Source of the DNA: Planctomycetaceae bacterium
GTDB taxonomy: Bacteria > Planctomycetota > Planctomycetia > Planctomycetales > Planctomycetaceae
Direction: 5' to 3'
Length of the DNA stretch: 64,000 bases
Assembly (NCBI GenBank): GCA_020638955.1
Contig: JACKHO010000008.1
Location: forward strand, 62,001-126,000
Part shown: positions 1 through 8,528 of the stretch, piece by piece
How positions within the stretch are numbered: position 1 is the first letter of the stretch
How the letters are laid out: each line of letters begins with the position of its first letter
The notes under the pieces: model-generated
Databases searched by the model: none
Seen by the model: only the letters and a program-made list of their open reading frames with translations
What the model was told of the DNA's origin: nothing
Translations under genes and position numbers: made by a program

Positions 1-1
1 C

Positions 2-1138
2 AAGGCCAAGGATGCCGTCGCTTCGGCTGAGCGGGGAATTCGACTCTCCGAGGAGTCGGTGACGAGCACCAAGCAGAAACTGGAACAGCAGCAGGCGGCA
101 AAGCAGGCGGCAGAAGTCCGCCAGAAGGACATTGAGCAGCAACTCAACGCCGCGAAAGAAACGTCCGGCAAATCGCCAGTACCAGTGCGTGCCGTTGCCC
201 TGACTGCGAATTCTCAAATCCTTGCTACTGCCGGAGACGACAAGGCCATTCAGTTGTGGGATGCAGAAACCGGACTGGCGCTCGATCGTTTCAATCAGGA
301 GGGTGACGTCGTTACCCGCCTAGAATTCTTTGAAAACGGTTCGCTCTTTTCTGTCGCCAAGGACGGAACATGCACCGTCTGGGATGTCCAACCAAGCTAC
401 CAGTTAGTCGCTACGTTGGGACCTGCGGCGGACAATCCTTTGGACGTCAGCGCTTCTCCAATCGTTGATCGGGTGTTGGCACTGGCCTTCAGCCCCGACG
501 GTACCAAACTCGTGAGCGGCGGTGGTGATCCCTCTCGAAGTGGTGAAGTCTTGCTGTGGGACTTGGCTTCTCGCAATGTGGCGCGTGAGTTCAAAGAAGC
601 TCATAGCGACACGGTGTTCGACATCGAGTTCTCGCGCGACGGCAAGCATATTGTTACTGGCGCGGCTGACAAGTTTGTCAAAGTCTTCAGCGTAGAGACC
701 GGTGAGTTTGTGCGTGCCTACGAAGGGCACACGAACCATGTGCTCGGTGTCGCGTTCCAGGCCGACGGAAGCAGCCTTGCCAGTGCCGGTGCGGACAATG
801 CCATCAAAATCTGGAACACTGAAACAGGTGAACAGCGCCGCACCATTAACAACTACGGTAAGCAGGTAACATCCATCGATTTCATTGGAGTGACCGACAA
901 ATTGATCAGCTCCGGTGGCGACAAGACGGTTCGTTATCATCAGGCAAGTAATGGTTCCAATTACCGGAACTTCGGTGGTTGTGAAGACTTCGTCTACCAG
1001 GCAGTGAGCACGGGCGATGAACAAGTTGTCGTCGCTGCTGGCGAAGATGGAGTGGTCCGCGTCTGGAATGGTACGAACGCCCAGAATATTGTTACCTTTG
1101 CCGCACCAGCCCCGCCTGAGGTGGCGGGGAATCCGTAA
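2..1138 (+). CDS. WD40-repeat protein, C-terminal part (5' end outside window)
   Basis: The reading frame is open from base 2, so the true start lies upstream; the GTG at 59 is not a convincing start because the frame continues before it with the same Ala/Glu/Lys-rich coiled-coil composition. After about 60 coiled-coil residues come roughly seven WD40 blades, visible as repeated 'LATAGDDKAIQLWD', 'LVSGGGD..LLWD', 'IVTGAADKFVKVF', 'LASAGADNAIKIWN' and 'VVAAGEDGVVRVWN' endings. This forms a beta-propeller scaffold. In planctomycetes such propellers are often fused to an upstream cytochrome-c-like domain in exported proteins; that part cannot be seen here, so the inference is open. The next gene, a PQQ-type propeller lipoprotein, starts 61 bases on and may be co-transcribed. 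Confidence 0.85.
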   Translation, partial: KAKDAVASAERGIRLSEESVTSTKQKLEQQQAAKQAAEVRQKDIEQQLNAAKETSGKSPVPVRAVALTANSQILATAGDDKAIQLWDAETGLALDRFNQEGDVVTRLEFFENGSLFSVAKDGTCTVWDVQPSYQLVATLGPAADNPLDVSASPIVDRVLALAFSPDGTKLVSGGGDPSRSGEVLLWDLASRNVAREFKEAHSDTVFDIEFSRDGKHIVTGAADKFVKVFSVETGEFVRAYEGHTNHVLGVAFQADGSSLASAGADNAIKIWNTETGEQRRTINNYGKQVTSIDFIGVTDKLISSGGDKTVRYHQASNGSNYRNFGGCEDFVYQAVSTGDEQVVVAAGEDGVVRVWNGTNAQNIVTFAAPAPPEVAGNP

Positions 1139-1199
1139 GTCGTGTCAATGGTCCCTCGCCGCAATGGAGTTGCTGGCGAACGATGGAAATGAATGAGTC

Positions 1200-2639
1200 A
1201 TGAAAATCAATCTGTTGCGGTATTCTCTCTTGCTCAGCGTCCTCTTAATGTTCGCGTGCAAGGGAAAGGCTCAGGACGTTCCAGCCCAAGCCGGCGCCTT
1301 TGACTGGCCGCAATTCCTCGGCCCCGACGGAACGGGCATTTCTGCAGAAACGGATTTGCTCGACGTGTGGCCACAGGAAGGCCCGCCGCTCGTCTGGGAA
1401 AAGACAGTCGGCACAGGCTACAGTGCCCCCTCCGTGCGTAATGGAATGCTGGTGCTGCATCATCGCGTGAAGGACGAGGAAATCGTCGAATGTTTCGATG
1501 CACAAACCGGCGAGGCGGTATGGAAGCACAGTTACGAAAGCACGTTCACCGATCCTTACGGCTACAACAACGGGCCCCGCTGTTCGCCGCTGCTGACGAA
1601 CGAATTCTGCATTACGCTCGGTGCTCAGGGTAAACTGCTCTGCCTGAAGCTGACCGACGGAAGTGTCGTCTGGCAACTCGATTTGCTGACGAAGTACAGA
1701 GTGCCTGAGGGATTCTTTGGCGTGGGCTGTACTCCCATTCTGGAAGGAGAAAAGCTCATTGTCCTCGTCGGCGGCCAGCCGAATTCTGGAGTGGTCGCGT
1801 TTAACTTCCGCACCGGAAAGGTCATTTGGGAGAACGTCGGCAAACGCACGTGGGACGGCGCCCAAACCGGTTGGGACAACGAACCGGAGCACGAATGGGA
1901 TGACGAACAAATGGTAGTGAGTTATTCCTCACCCATTGTGGCCACCATTCATGACAAGCGGCATGTTCTTTGTCTGGTGCGGCATGGATTGGTCTCGCTC
2001 GATCCCGAATCGGGTAAAGAAAACTTCCACTTCTGGTTTCGCGCCCGGGTGCATGAGTCGGTCAATGCCGCACGGCCCGTGGTTGTGGATGACACAATCA
2101 TGCTTTCCGCCGCATACCGAGTTGGTTCCGCGTTACTGAAAGTGAAACCCGACGGAAACAGCTATGACGTGCTTTGGCAAGATCCCCGCAACCTCCTGAC
2201 GCACTGGTCCACCGCGATTTATCTTGACGGATGTTACTTCGGATTCAGCGGACGCCACGAAAACGAAGGTGAACTGCGTTGCATCGATGCAAAAACCGGT
2301 GAGATCAAATGGCAAACCGATGGCTGGATGAAATCGATCGATGGTCTGGGCCAACTGCCCGATGGCAGCGTGGTGAACCGCGAGACGAAGGAAGTCATGC
2401 CCTGGCCGTTTTATGGAAGAGGTTCCGCCATTGTGGCTGACGGCAAGTTCATTGTGCTGGCTGAACGCGGCACATTGGCGCTGGTTGAGGCGACAACCGA
2501 AGAGTGGAAAGAAATCTCACGGTGCAAAGCCCCGCGCATGCATTATCCCAGTTGGCCCGCCCCTGTTTTGGCTAATGGCCGACTCTATTTGCGCTGCGAA
2601 GATGCACTCATCTGCCTGGATTTGCGCAAGACGAAGTAA
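1200..2639 (+). CDS. PQQ-binding-like beta-propeller lipoprotein
   Basis: 479 residues. The N-terminus has a hydrophobic stretch ending in 'LLMFAC', a plausible lipobox, so the protein is probably a lipoprotein outside the cytoplasmic membrane. The body carries propeller blades of the pyrrolo-quinoline-quinone-like type: recurring 'D.QTGE.VWKH', 'DGSVVWQ', 'TGKVIWEN', 'DAKTGEIKWQT' strands, each a blade-closing Trp after a Gly. It begins 'DWPQFLGPDGTGIS', a sequence characteristic of the large planctomycete family of PQQ-like proteins. No enzymatic residues are recognisable and true PQQ binding is not implied. It follows the WD40 gene on the same strand by 61 bases. The substrate or partner is unknown. 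Confidence 0.88.
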   Translation: MKINLLRYSLLLSVLLMFACKGKAQDVPAQAGAFDWPQFLGPDGTGISAETDLLDVWPQEGPPLVWEKTVGTGYSAPSVRNGMLVLHHRVKDEEIVECFDAQTGEAVWKHSYESTFTDPYGYNNGPRCSPLLTNEFCITLGAQGKLLCLKLTDGSVVWQLDLLTKYRVPEGFFGVGCTPILEGEKLIVLVGGQPNSGVVAFNFRTGKVIWENVGKRTWDGAQTGWDNEPEHEWDDEQMVVSYSSPIVATIHDKRHVLCLVRHGLVSLDPESGKENFHFWFRARVHESVNAARPVVVDDTIMLSAAYRVGSALLKVKPDGNSYDVLWQDPRNLLTHWSTAIYLDGCYFGFSGRHENEGELRCIDAKTGEIKWQTDGWMKSIDGLGQLPDGSVVNRETKEVMPWPFYGRGSAIVADGKFIVLAERGTLALVEATTEEWKEISRCKAPRMHYPSWPAPVLANGRLYLRCEDALICLDLRKTK

Positions 2640-2657
2640 CGTCGCAGCTCTTGGGCT

Positions 2658-3167
2658 CTACGGAATGCTTGTAAACGTGGTCACAAGTGTTTCCGGCGGC
2701 GCGTCCTTTGCATGCTCAATCCGAAACTGCACATCGAGCGTGAGGTAGTGCGGGCCATCTTGAATGCTGGAAAACATGACCGGCGTTGTCGATCGACTCG
2801 ATCTTTCAAGGCCGCTGCGGGATTGCGCCGGCGGGATGTCAAACACATGGGCCACGCCCGGCGACACTTGAATTGATTCGGCGCTGGGGAATTGGGGGAT
2901 GTGAGCCTGCTGTACCTGCGAGATGTTCCCCGGTTGCTGCAGGTGAACTGCCATCACCATACCGGCCTCAGGCGTGGCTTTTACCTGGACAGATTGTTGT
3001 ACCAAAACACCAGACTCACTCTGCGTGAACGCAGGTGCCGACAACTCCAGGCTCAAGCGGGACGGGACGTGAACCACGAACCGCTGCTGTGCCGAAATGA
3101 CCTGAGCGTGCGCGGCAGCAGTCAGGAGGAGCAGGATTGCAAGGAAGTGGCGGGCGACGCGTGACAT
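2658..3167 (-). CDS. small secreted protein of unknown function
   Basis: 169 residues with a clear Sec signal peptide (Arg residues, then a Leu/Ala-rich core 'FLAILLLLTAAAHAQ' with an AHA-type cleavage site). The mature part is rich in Val, Gln and Ser in alternating hydrophobic patterns, suggesting a beta-sandwich, with no cysteines that suggest metal binding. I do not recognise a family. It runs convergent to the PQQ lipoprotein gene (18 bases between stop codons) and no terminator is visible between them. The signal peptide and absence of a better reading frame on the other strand support it being real. Confidence 0.65.
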   Translation of the reverse strand: MSRVARHFLAILLLLTAAAHAQVISAQQRFVVHVPSRLSLELSAPAFTQSESGVLVQQSVQVKATPEAGMVMAVHLQQPGNISQVQQAHIPQFPSAESIQVSPGVAHVFDIPPAQSRSGLERSSRSTTPVMFSSIQDGPHYLTLDVQFRIEHAKDAPPETLVTTFTSIP

Positions 3168-3602
3168 GTGCTTTCCGCGTTGAGGAAAGGGAACATGTCG
3201 AGGCTAAGAAGTGCCTCCTACGAGAAACCAGCACTGTTTTTACTATTCCCGGCGAGGCCCACGAGCTCCCGCAGTCAAAATGGGAATGTTGCTTTTCGTC
3301 AACATGCTGGAGAGTTTTCGATGGCGCCCTGCTGTGCCAATTTGAAGAATGCTCGGCATACTGCATAACAAAACGCCGCATTTCGAGGCGATCACATGAA
3401 TGTCCTCAAGCATGGGTATGCCCAGAGACAACACATAACCTAAAAGTTATCCTAGGCCTGCAATGCACCAGAAATGCTGAAAAAGACGAGAAAGTTCAGC
3501 AATTCTTTGAACGAATCCGTCGACGGTACGCCGTTTCGAACGTATAAGTCCTCACAATTGGCTTACATTTTCCCTTCTTTCTCTTTCTCGGAGACACTTC
3601 AC
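3168..3602. other. 435-base intergenic region upstream of the DUF1559 gene
   Basis: No convincing gene. Open frames here (for example plus 3137-3547) are Cys/Arg/Glu-rich without domains or signal peptides and overlap the secreted-protein gene. This stretch should carry divergent promoters for the minus-strand secreted protein and the plus-strand pseudopilin; I could not identify confident -35/-10 boxes. Confidence 0.4.
3590..3593 (+). promoter_or_regulatory. ribosome binding site fixing the DUF1559 start
   Basis: GGAG nine bases before the ATG at 3603. It supports 3603 over the longer frame starting at 3474, whose extra 43 residues would bury the pseudopilin signal inside the protein. Confidence 0.6.
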
Positions 3603-4499
3603 ATGGTTCCACGTTTGCGCCGACGGGGCTTCACGCTCATTGAATTGTTGGTGGTCATTGCCATTATCGCTGTGCTGATTGCACTTCTGTTGCCTGCCGT
3701 CCAGCAGGCACGCGAAGCTGCTCGTCGCAGCCAGTGTAAGAACAATCTGAAGCAAATTGGCTTGGCACTCCACAACTACCACGACGTGTACAGCACGTTC
3801 CCCATGGGAGCAACCCGCATTACCGAGGGACTGAGCTGGCACGTCGCGATCCTACCTCAAATGGAGCAGGCTCCTCTCTACGACAAGTTTGAATTTGGGT
3901 CGACGACCATGACCCCAAATGATGACCGCTGGGACCAGACCACGAATCTTCCCCACTGCCGCTTCTCGCCAATGCCGATCTATTTGTGCCCGAGTGGAAC
4001 CCAGGTTGTCGCTGATGACAACGCAGCGAATTACACGACGCACTACTATGGTGTTGCAGGGCCAACGGGAATAAATCCTGCTACTGGTGCCGCCTACAGT
4101 GAGAACACGAGCGGTTCGCACGGGGGATTCTCCCGAGAAGGGCTATTCACCTTTGGTGAAGTCCGTCGGATGCGGGACATTACGGACGGTACGTCAACCA
4201 CATTGGCTGTCGGTGAGATTTCCTGGACCAAACGAAACGGCAACAACACGCGTTATCGAAGTTGGACTCGCGGTGGGCAATTGAATTCACACCTTGCTGG
4301 TGCGAAGAATGTGGCTCAGCAAATCAACGCCGACTACACCGCCCTCTTCAATGACATGAGCTTCGGCAGCAACCACGTCGGTGGTGCACAGTTCCTCATG
4401 GGAGACGGCGCCGTCCGTTTTCTGTCGGAAAACATTGACTACAATCTGTTGCTGAGCTTGGCCAGCATTGGCGGCGGCGAAGTTGTGTCGGAATTCTAG
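3603..4499 (+). CDS. DUF1559 family type II pseudopilin-like protein
   Basis: 298 residues from the ATG at 3603. Residues 5-30 are a prepilin-type leader: basic 'RLRRRG', then 'FTLIELLVVIAIIAVLIALLLPA' with the conserved Glu five residues after the predicted Gly/Phe prepilin-peptidase cut. The following 'QQAREAARRSQC.NNLKQIGLALHNYHD' helix and the C-terminal 'GGAQFLMGDGAVRFLSENID' box are hallmarks of DUF1559, a family greatly expanded in Planctomycetes. The protein should be processed by prepilin peptidase and end up in or beyond the inner membrane; its role is unknown, with suggested links to planctomycete envelope or type II secretion-like structures. A lipoprotein gene follows 93 bases downstream, the usual pairing for this family. 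Confidence 0.95.
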   Translation: MVPRLRRRGFTLIELLVVIAIIAVLIALLLPAVQQAREAARRSQCKNNLKQIGLALHNYHDVYSTFPMGATRITEGLSWHVAILPQMEQAPLYDKFEFGSTTMTPNDDRWDQTTNLPHCRFSPMPIYLCPSGTQVVADDNAANYTTHYYGVAGPTGINPATGAAYSENTSGSHGGFSREGLFTFGEVRRMRDITDGTSTTLAVGEISWTKRNGNNTRYRSWTRGGQLNSHLAGAKNVAQQINADYTALFNDMSFGSNHVGGAQFLMGDGAVRFLSENIDYNLLLSLASIGGGEVVSEF

Positions 4500-4592
4500 T
4501 CAGTCGGGAGCAACGCTCTCCAATTCCGCCGATCAACACCAAGGCAGCCACACGAACATGCGGCTGCCTTCTTTCTTGGAACCGAGGATATC

Positions 4593-5051
4593 ATGTTTAC
4601 TTCAAAATTGCCGCTCCTTCTGCTGTCAGCCACTTGCATTGCTATGGCTTCTGGTTGCGGCGGTCCAGACGTCAAACTGGACCATGTTTCTGGCACAGTG
4701 ACATTTGATGGCAAGCCTGTGCCATATGGACAAATCCAGTTTGTTCCCAACAAGCAACATGACCAGTCCGGGCCAGCCGGCAGTGCAGAAATTGTCGATG
4801 GGAAATTCAGCACAGAGAATGGTGGTAAAGGTCTCGTGTTCGGTTCTTACAGCGTCCGTATTACGGCTTTCTCGGCGAAGCCTCCGCAGACCGAGGGAGA
4901 GTCAGCCGAAGAAGCTGCTGTCACTCCGTTGTTCACCGGATACGAAATGGAAATGGATGTCTGGGAGAGTGAGCTGACCATTGACGTCCCCAAGGAAGCC
5001 GAAGGATTCGACATCTACAAGGCCAGGCAGAAGGATCCCAACTCGGTATAA
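4593..5051 (+). CDS. small lipoprotein paired with DUF1559 protein
   Basis: 152 residues. Signal peptide 'LLLLSATCIAMASGC' has a clean lipobox (A-S-G-C). After the cysteine a beta-rich domain starts 'VSGTVTFDGKPVPYGQIQFVP', resembling carboxypeptidase-regulatory-like / transthyretin-type beta-sandwich modules found in planctomycete lipoproteins encoded after DUF1559 genes. The product is probably anchored in a membrane facing the periplasm. It is the last gene before a strong terminator at 5093-5126, so the pseudopilin and lipoprotein likely share a transcript. The molecular function is unknown. Confidence 0.88.
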   Translation: MFTSKLPLLLLSATCIAMASGCGGPDVKLDHVSGTVTFDGKPVPYGQIQFVPNKQHDQSGPAGSAEIVDGKFSTENGGKGLVFGSYSVRITAFSAKPPQTEGESAEEAAVTPLFTGYEMEMDVWESELTIDVPKEAEGFDIYKARQKDPNSV

Positions 5052-5092
5052 CGCTGCCACATCCCCTCAGGGGACGGCAGTCTCGATGTACT

Positions 5093-5126
5093 CACCTCGC
5101 GTAACATGTGTTCGCGAGGTGTTTTT
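5093..5126 (+). terminator. rho-independent terminator after DUF1559/lipoprotein pair
   Basis: Perfect 9-bp stem (CACCTCGCG at 5093-5101 with CGCGAGGTG at 5113-5121), an 11-base loop and TTTTT at 5122-5126. Confidence 0.9.
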
Positions 5127-5204
5127 GTTTGCCCACGCGAATATGCGTACCGTGTATGCCGAGCGCGTAATTCACACCTGGTGATCCAATTGGGCGAAAA
5201 GAAT

Positions 5205-5375
5205 TTACAGTCGCCACGAGAAGAACATCAGCACGCCGAGGATGACGCCCATAAACAACAGCGTCTGAACATACAGCCGAATCGCCTTGCGAATAATAAC
5301 CGCGGTCGATTCATAGCGCGTCGCATTCCACACGAGACTGACGGCGGCAGCAACGGGAAACAGGTACCAAACCAT
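5205..5375 (-). CDS. 56-residue small membrane protein
   Basis: ATG at 5375, stop TAA at 5205-5207; 56 residues, short enough to be missed by size cut-offs. The translation starts MVWYLFPVAAAVSLVWNATR, continues with a basic 'YESTAVIIRKAIRLY' segment and ends in a second hydrophobic helix 'LLFMGVILGVLMFFSW', so it has two predicted membrane helices joined by a short charged loop. It begins only 11 bases after the stop of the 302-residue membrane protein gene on the same strand, so the two are probably co-translated. I do not recognise a named family. The two-helix pattern and tight spacing argue that it is real. Confidence 0.72.
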   Translation of the reverse strand: MVWYLFPVAAAVSLVWNATRYESTAVIIRKAIRLYVQTLLFMGVILGVLMFFSWRL

Positions 5376-5386
5376 TGTGTGGCCTC

Positions 5387-6295
5387 TTACGCCTTGGGGC
5401 TTGCAGCAGGAGGTTCTGTGCCGCCATCCGCTACTGGCTTGTCAGACTCGGGTGTCTCTTCTTCGTCGCCATAGCCGTAGGCCGGGCCTTCTGCGGCGTC
5501 CCAAATGACGAGCACGTTCAGCAATCCGGCAATCCAGGTCAGAACCATGGCCAATTCGTGTCGCTTACCGAGCTTGTTCTGTAGGTCGTCCTCTTCCTTC
5601 AGACTCATGGTCATCAAGAAGTGATTACCAAACGAGCGGGGAATTCCGCCATGCAATGTCCCAATTGACTGCTGGGGGGAAGACTCAACAACATCCATAA
5701 CAACAGATCGGACCGAATTTGCTCCCAATGCTGGCCCGGCGACCACTGAATCAACCGACAGCTCAACTGGCTTGCCGTTAATTGTTCCCACAAAACGCCC
5801 GCCAATGGTCTCTGCCCCCAGGTTACCGCGAACGGGTTCCAGGGTGAGGGTTCCTTCGGCCTTCCCTTCGAGGAGTTCTGTTTCGGTGTTGACCTGTCCT
5901 GTGCCGGAGAATCGATAAGACGTAGGGCCAGAAATCGTGAATTTCACGTCGTTGGATTGCGTCCGAAACCGCTGATTCTGGACTATCGAAATCACGGCAG
6001 GAACGCCAATCGACGCCTGGGCAGCAAACTTTAAGGTTCGCAATCCGTTGCCAGGTGCAGCGGGTCGGCCATCATCGTAATGCAGTTTGGTACCGCTAAA
6101 CCCGAACCGGCCCGGTGGCTGAACGGCTTTCCAGTCCGCCATCGCCATGCCCGTGAGAAACAGTGCGATAATGCAAACGGAGAAAATCGCACCTTTGACG
6201 TGCCGTCCTTGATAGAAATGGCCTGCCCCCGGGCAGAGAAATGCCAGGAAGGCTGCCAGGTAGCGGTTTTTTAGTGGAATCCGAGGGTCAGACAT
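5387..6295 (-). CDS. planctomycete membrane protein with TM2-like N-terminus
   Basis: 302 residues. It begins 'KNRYLAAFLAFLCPGAGHFYQGRH', a TM2-like motif (helix, Pro-Gly-Ala-Gly-His-Phe-Tyr turn) leading into a second helix 'GAIFSVCIIALFLTGMAM'. The middle (about 60-240) is soluble and beta-rich, and a helix near 255-275 precedes an acidic Pro-rich tail. This arrangement resembles an uncharacterised planctomycete family (possibly DUF6677, from memory and unverified). It is followed by the 56-residue membrane protein and diverges from gcvH. The function is unknown; a role in the membrane or envelope is inferred from topology alone. Confidence 0.75.
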   Translation of the reverse strand: MSDPRIPLKNRYLAAFLAFLCPGAGHFYQGRHVKGAIFSVCIIALFLTGMAMADWKAVQPPGRFGFSGTKLHYDDGRPAAPGNGLRTLKFAAQASIGVPAVISIVQNQRFRTQSNDVKFTISGPTSYRFSGTGQVNTETELLEGKAEGTLTLEPVRGNLGAETIGGRFVGTINGKPVELSVDSVVAGPALGANSVRSVVMDVVESSPQQSIGTLHGGIPRSFGNHFLMTMSLKEEDDLQNKLGKRHELAMVLTWIAGLLNVLVIWDAAEGPAYGYGDEEETPESDKPVADGGTEPPAASPKA

Positions 6296-6633
6296 TGGTC
6301 CTGTCGCATGGATTGGTCAACTGTGCAACGTGTGCTGGTCAAGGAGTATAGGGGGTTCGGAAAGTGGCCGCTACATCGTCTTAATCCCGACGGGGCGAGA
6401 CGCTTCGTCAGACTGGTTCCGTGGTGATCAAGTGTTTGTATGATTTGCCCGAAAATTGGAACGGGGCCGTTCCCGGTGAGAAGTTGCCGCCGAAGTTGCC
6501 CCGCCCCTTTCTTTTTCGTTGGCAATCGCTACATTCGGGAAAATACCTGCCCCGGCTCTGAGTAGGGGGCCGCCGCAGGGGGCCACAATTTGAGCAAACG
6601 GAGTCGCGGGGAACTGACAAAGGCGGTTGAAGC
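6296..6633. other. 338-base divergent promoter region upstream of gcvH
   Basis: Lies between the minus-strand membrane protein and gcvH, so promoters for both should be here. Several GC-rich short inverted repeats are present near 6540-6600. I looked for a glycine riboswitch and did not find its conserved core. No gene is supported. Confidence 0.4.
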
Positions 6634-7017
6634 ATGGATCCAAAGACGTTGCGATTTTCCAAGACTCACGAATGGGTGCATTTGAACGGAGACATTGCCA
6701 CAGTGGGTGTGTCCGACTTTGCCGTCAAAGAATTGACGGACATTGTCCACCTGGAGTTTCCAGAAGTCGGAACAAGCGTTTCGGCAGGACAGCCATTCGG
6801 GGAAATCGAAAGTGTCAAATCGGTGAATGATTTGTACTCACCGGTTGCCGGCGTCATTGAGGCCGTCAATTCCGACCTGGAAGACAACCTCGCCCTGATG
6901 AGTGATGATCCCTACGGCGCTGGCTGGGTGGTTCGCATTAAGGTCAGCGACGCCTCCGCCTACGAGTCGCTGCTCGATCATGCAGCTTACGAGCAAATGT
7001 GTCAGAGTGGACATTAA
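6634..7017 (+). CDS. gcvH: glycine cleavage system H protein
   Basis: 127 residues, the normal length. H protein is the lipoylated shuttle of the glycine cleavage complex: it carries the aminomethyl group from the P protein to the T protein. The N-terminus 'DPKTLRFSKTHEWV' and the lipoylation motif 'GEIESVKSVNDLYSPVAG' with the acceptor Lys62 are diagnostic. It is a cytoplasmic protein. The genes for both P-protein subunits follow on the same strand, so the three are probably one unit, although 144 bases separate gcvH from gcvPA. No gcvT (T protein) or lipoate-ligase gene is in the window. Confidence 0.97.
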   Translation: MDPKTLRFSKTHEWVHLNGDIATVGVSDFAVKELTDIVHLEFPEVGTSVSAGQPFGEIESVKSVNDLYSPVAGVIEAVNSDLEDNLALMSDDPYGAGWVVRIKVSDASAYESLLDHAAYEQMCQSGH

Positions 7018-7161
7018 TTGCTCTGAATTTGATTTGCCTTCGCGCTGGTGAATCGTACAAACCAAAGTGGTCGATGTGCCGTCGGGGTCTGTGTTTCTTC
7101 GCAGAGTTCCGTGCGTACCGACCGTTTCTTACTTTGAAAATCGCACAGCTGAGACAGACAC

Positions 7162-8469
7162 GTGCCCTACTTATTTGCGACTGATGAACAGCGTCGCCAA
7201 ATGCTGGACGTCATTGGCGTTTCTTCGCTCGAAGAGTTGCTGGCCCAGGTGCCTCAGGAACTCCAACTGGAACGCCCGCTCGATTTGCCTCCCGCCATGG
7301 CAGAGTTCGAGCTGGAGCACGAACTGCAGGCCATTGCGAAACAGAACAAGTCACGCACCTGTTTCATGGGTGGCGGTGCTTACGACCACTTCATTCCTGC
7401 CGTCGTAGACGAAATCGCCGGACGCGGCGAGTTCTACACGGCTTACACGCCTTATCAGCCCGAGGCGAGTCAGGGTTCGCTGCAGGCGTTCTTTGAGTAT
7501 CAGACGCTCATTTGTCAGCTGACCGGCATGGATGTCTCGAACGCCAGCCTGTACGAAGGCGGCACCGCAGTGAGCGAGGCCGTGTTCATGGCTATGCGGG
7601 TCAATGGCCGCGAGAAGAAAGTGGTTCTGTCCGCAGGAGTGAATCCCGAGTACCGCCAGACGGTCGAAACATACTTATGTGAGCTGGGCTGCCAGGTTGT
7701 CACGGCGCCTGTCGCAAATGGCACCACAGATTTGGGACAACTGGAAGCCGCGATTGATGATCAAACGGCCTGCGTGGTTGTGCAGTCACCCAACTTCTTT
7801 GGCTGCATTGAAGACGTGAGCGCTGTCAGTGGCATGGCGAAGGCCGCTGGTGCACTGTCGGTCATGTCGTTTGATCCCATTAGCCTCGGCGTGCTGAAAC
7901 GTCCCGGCGATCACGGAGTCGACATTGCCGTTGCCGAAGGACAAGGACTCGGAACGCCACTGCAATACGGCGGACCGTATCTCGGCATTCTGGCTTGCCG
8001 TCAGCAGTACGTCCGCAAAATGCCGGGTCGACTCATCGCGCAGACAAAGGATCGAGACGGCAAGACCTGCTACGTGCTTGGTCTGCAAACGCGTGAGCAA
8101 CACATTCGGCGCGACAAGGCGACGAGCAACATTTGCACGAACCAGGGACTGCTCGCCCTGCGCGCGACAATTTATCTGTCCGTGCTTGGACCTGCCGGTC
8201 TGAAGGAAGTGGCCACGCATTGTTGCCAACGTGCACACGACCTCGCAGCGAAGCTCTGCCAAATTCCAGGCGTGTCACTGATGTATTCAGCCCCATTCTT
8301 CAAAGAGTTTGTGCTCAAGGTTGATAACGTCAACGCGTTTGTCGCCAAGGCTCACGCGGCGGGATTTGATGTGGGACCCGATTTGCATGCTGATTCCGGC
8401 ATTCTCGTCGCCGTCACAGAAAAGCGAACGCAGGCAGAAATCGACGCGTTTGTCGCCGCAGTCAGTTAG
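7162..8469 (+). CDS. gcvPA: glycine dehydrogenase (decarboxylating) subunit 1
   Basis: 435 residues. N-terminal half of the split P protein, which with GcvPB decarboxylates glycine using pyridoxal phosphate and loads the aminomethyl group on GcvH. The start is the GTG at 7162: 'MPYLFATDEQRRQMLDVIGVSSLEELLAQVP' aligns with the conserved opening of GcvPA proteins. Family motifs seen include 'CFMGGGAYDHFIPAVVD', 'YTAYTPYQPEASQGSLQAFFEYQT' and 'GEGQ'-like 'VAEGQGLGTPLQYGGP'. The PLP lysine is not expected in this subunit. The gcvPB start is 59 bases downstream, supporting an obligate pair. Confidence 0.97.
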   Translation: MPYLFATDEQRRQMLDVIGVSSLEELLAQVPQELQLERPLDLPPAMAEFELEHELQAIAKQNKSRTCFMGGGAYDHFIPAVVDEIAGRGEFYTAYTPYQPEASQGSLQAFFEYQTLICQLTGMDVSNASLYEGGTAVSEAVFMAMRVNGREKKVVLSAGVNPEYRQTVETYLCELGCQVVTAPVANGTTDLGQLEAAIDDQTACVVVQSPNFFGCIEDVSAVSGMAKAAGALSVMSFDPISLGVLKRPGDHGVDIAVAEGQGLGTPLQYGGPYLGILACRQQYVRKMPGRLIAQTKDRDGKTCYVLGLQTREQHIRRDKATSNICTNQGLLALRATIYLSVLGPAGLKEVATHCCQRAHDLAAKLCQIPGVSLMYSAPFFKEFVLKVDNVNAFVAKAHAAGFDVGPDLHADSGILVAVTEKRTQAEIDAFVAAVS

Positions 8470-8528
8470 CGGTCAGGTTACCAGTTAGAAGTCTTTTGAT
8501 TCATTTGTTGTAACGCTTACGTGGTGTC

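Noticed and set aside
3137..3547. 136-residue plus frame upstream of the DUF1559 gene
   Set aside because: Overlaps the secreted-protein gene and has no ribosome site or domain.
6296..6633. Glycine riboswitch upstream of gcvH
   Set aside because: The conserved purine-rich core and paired stems were not found on reading.
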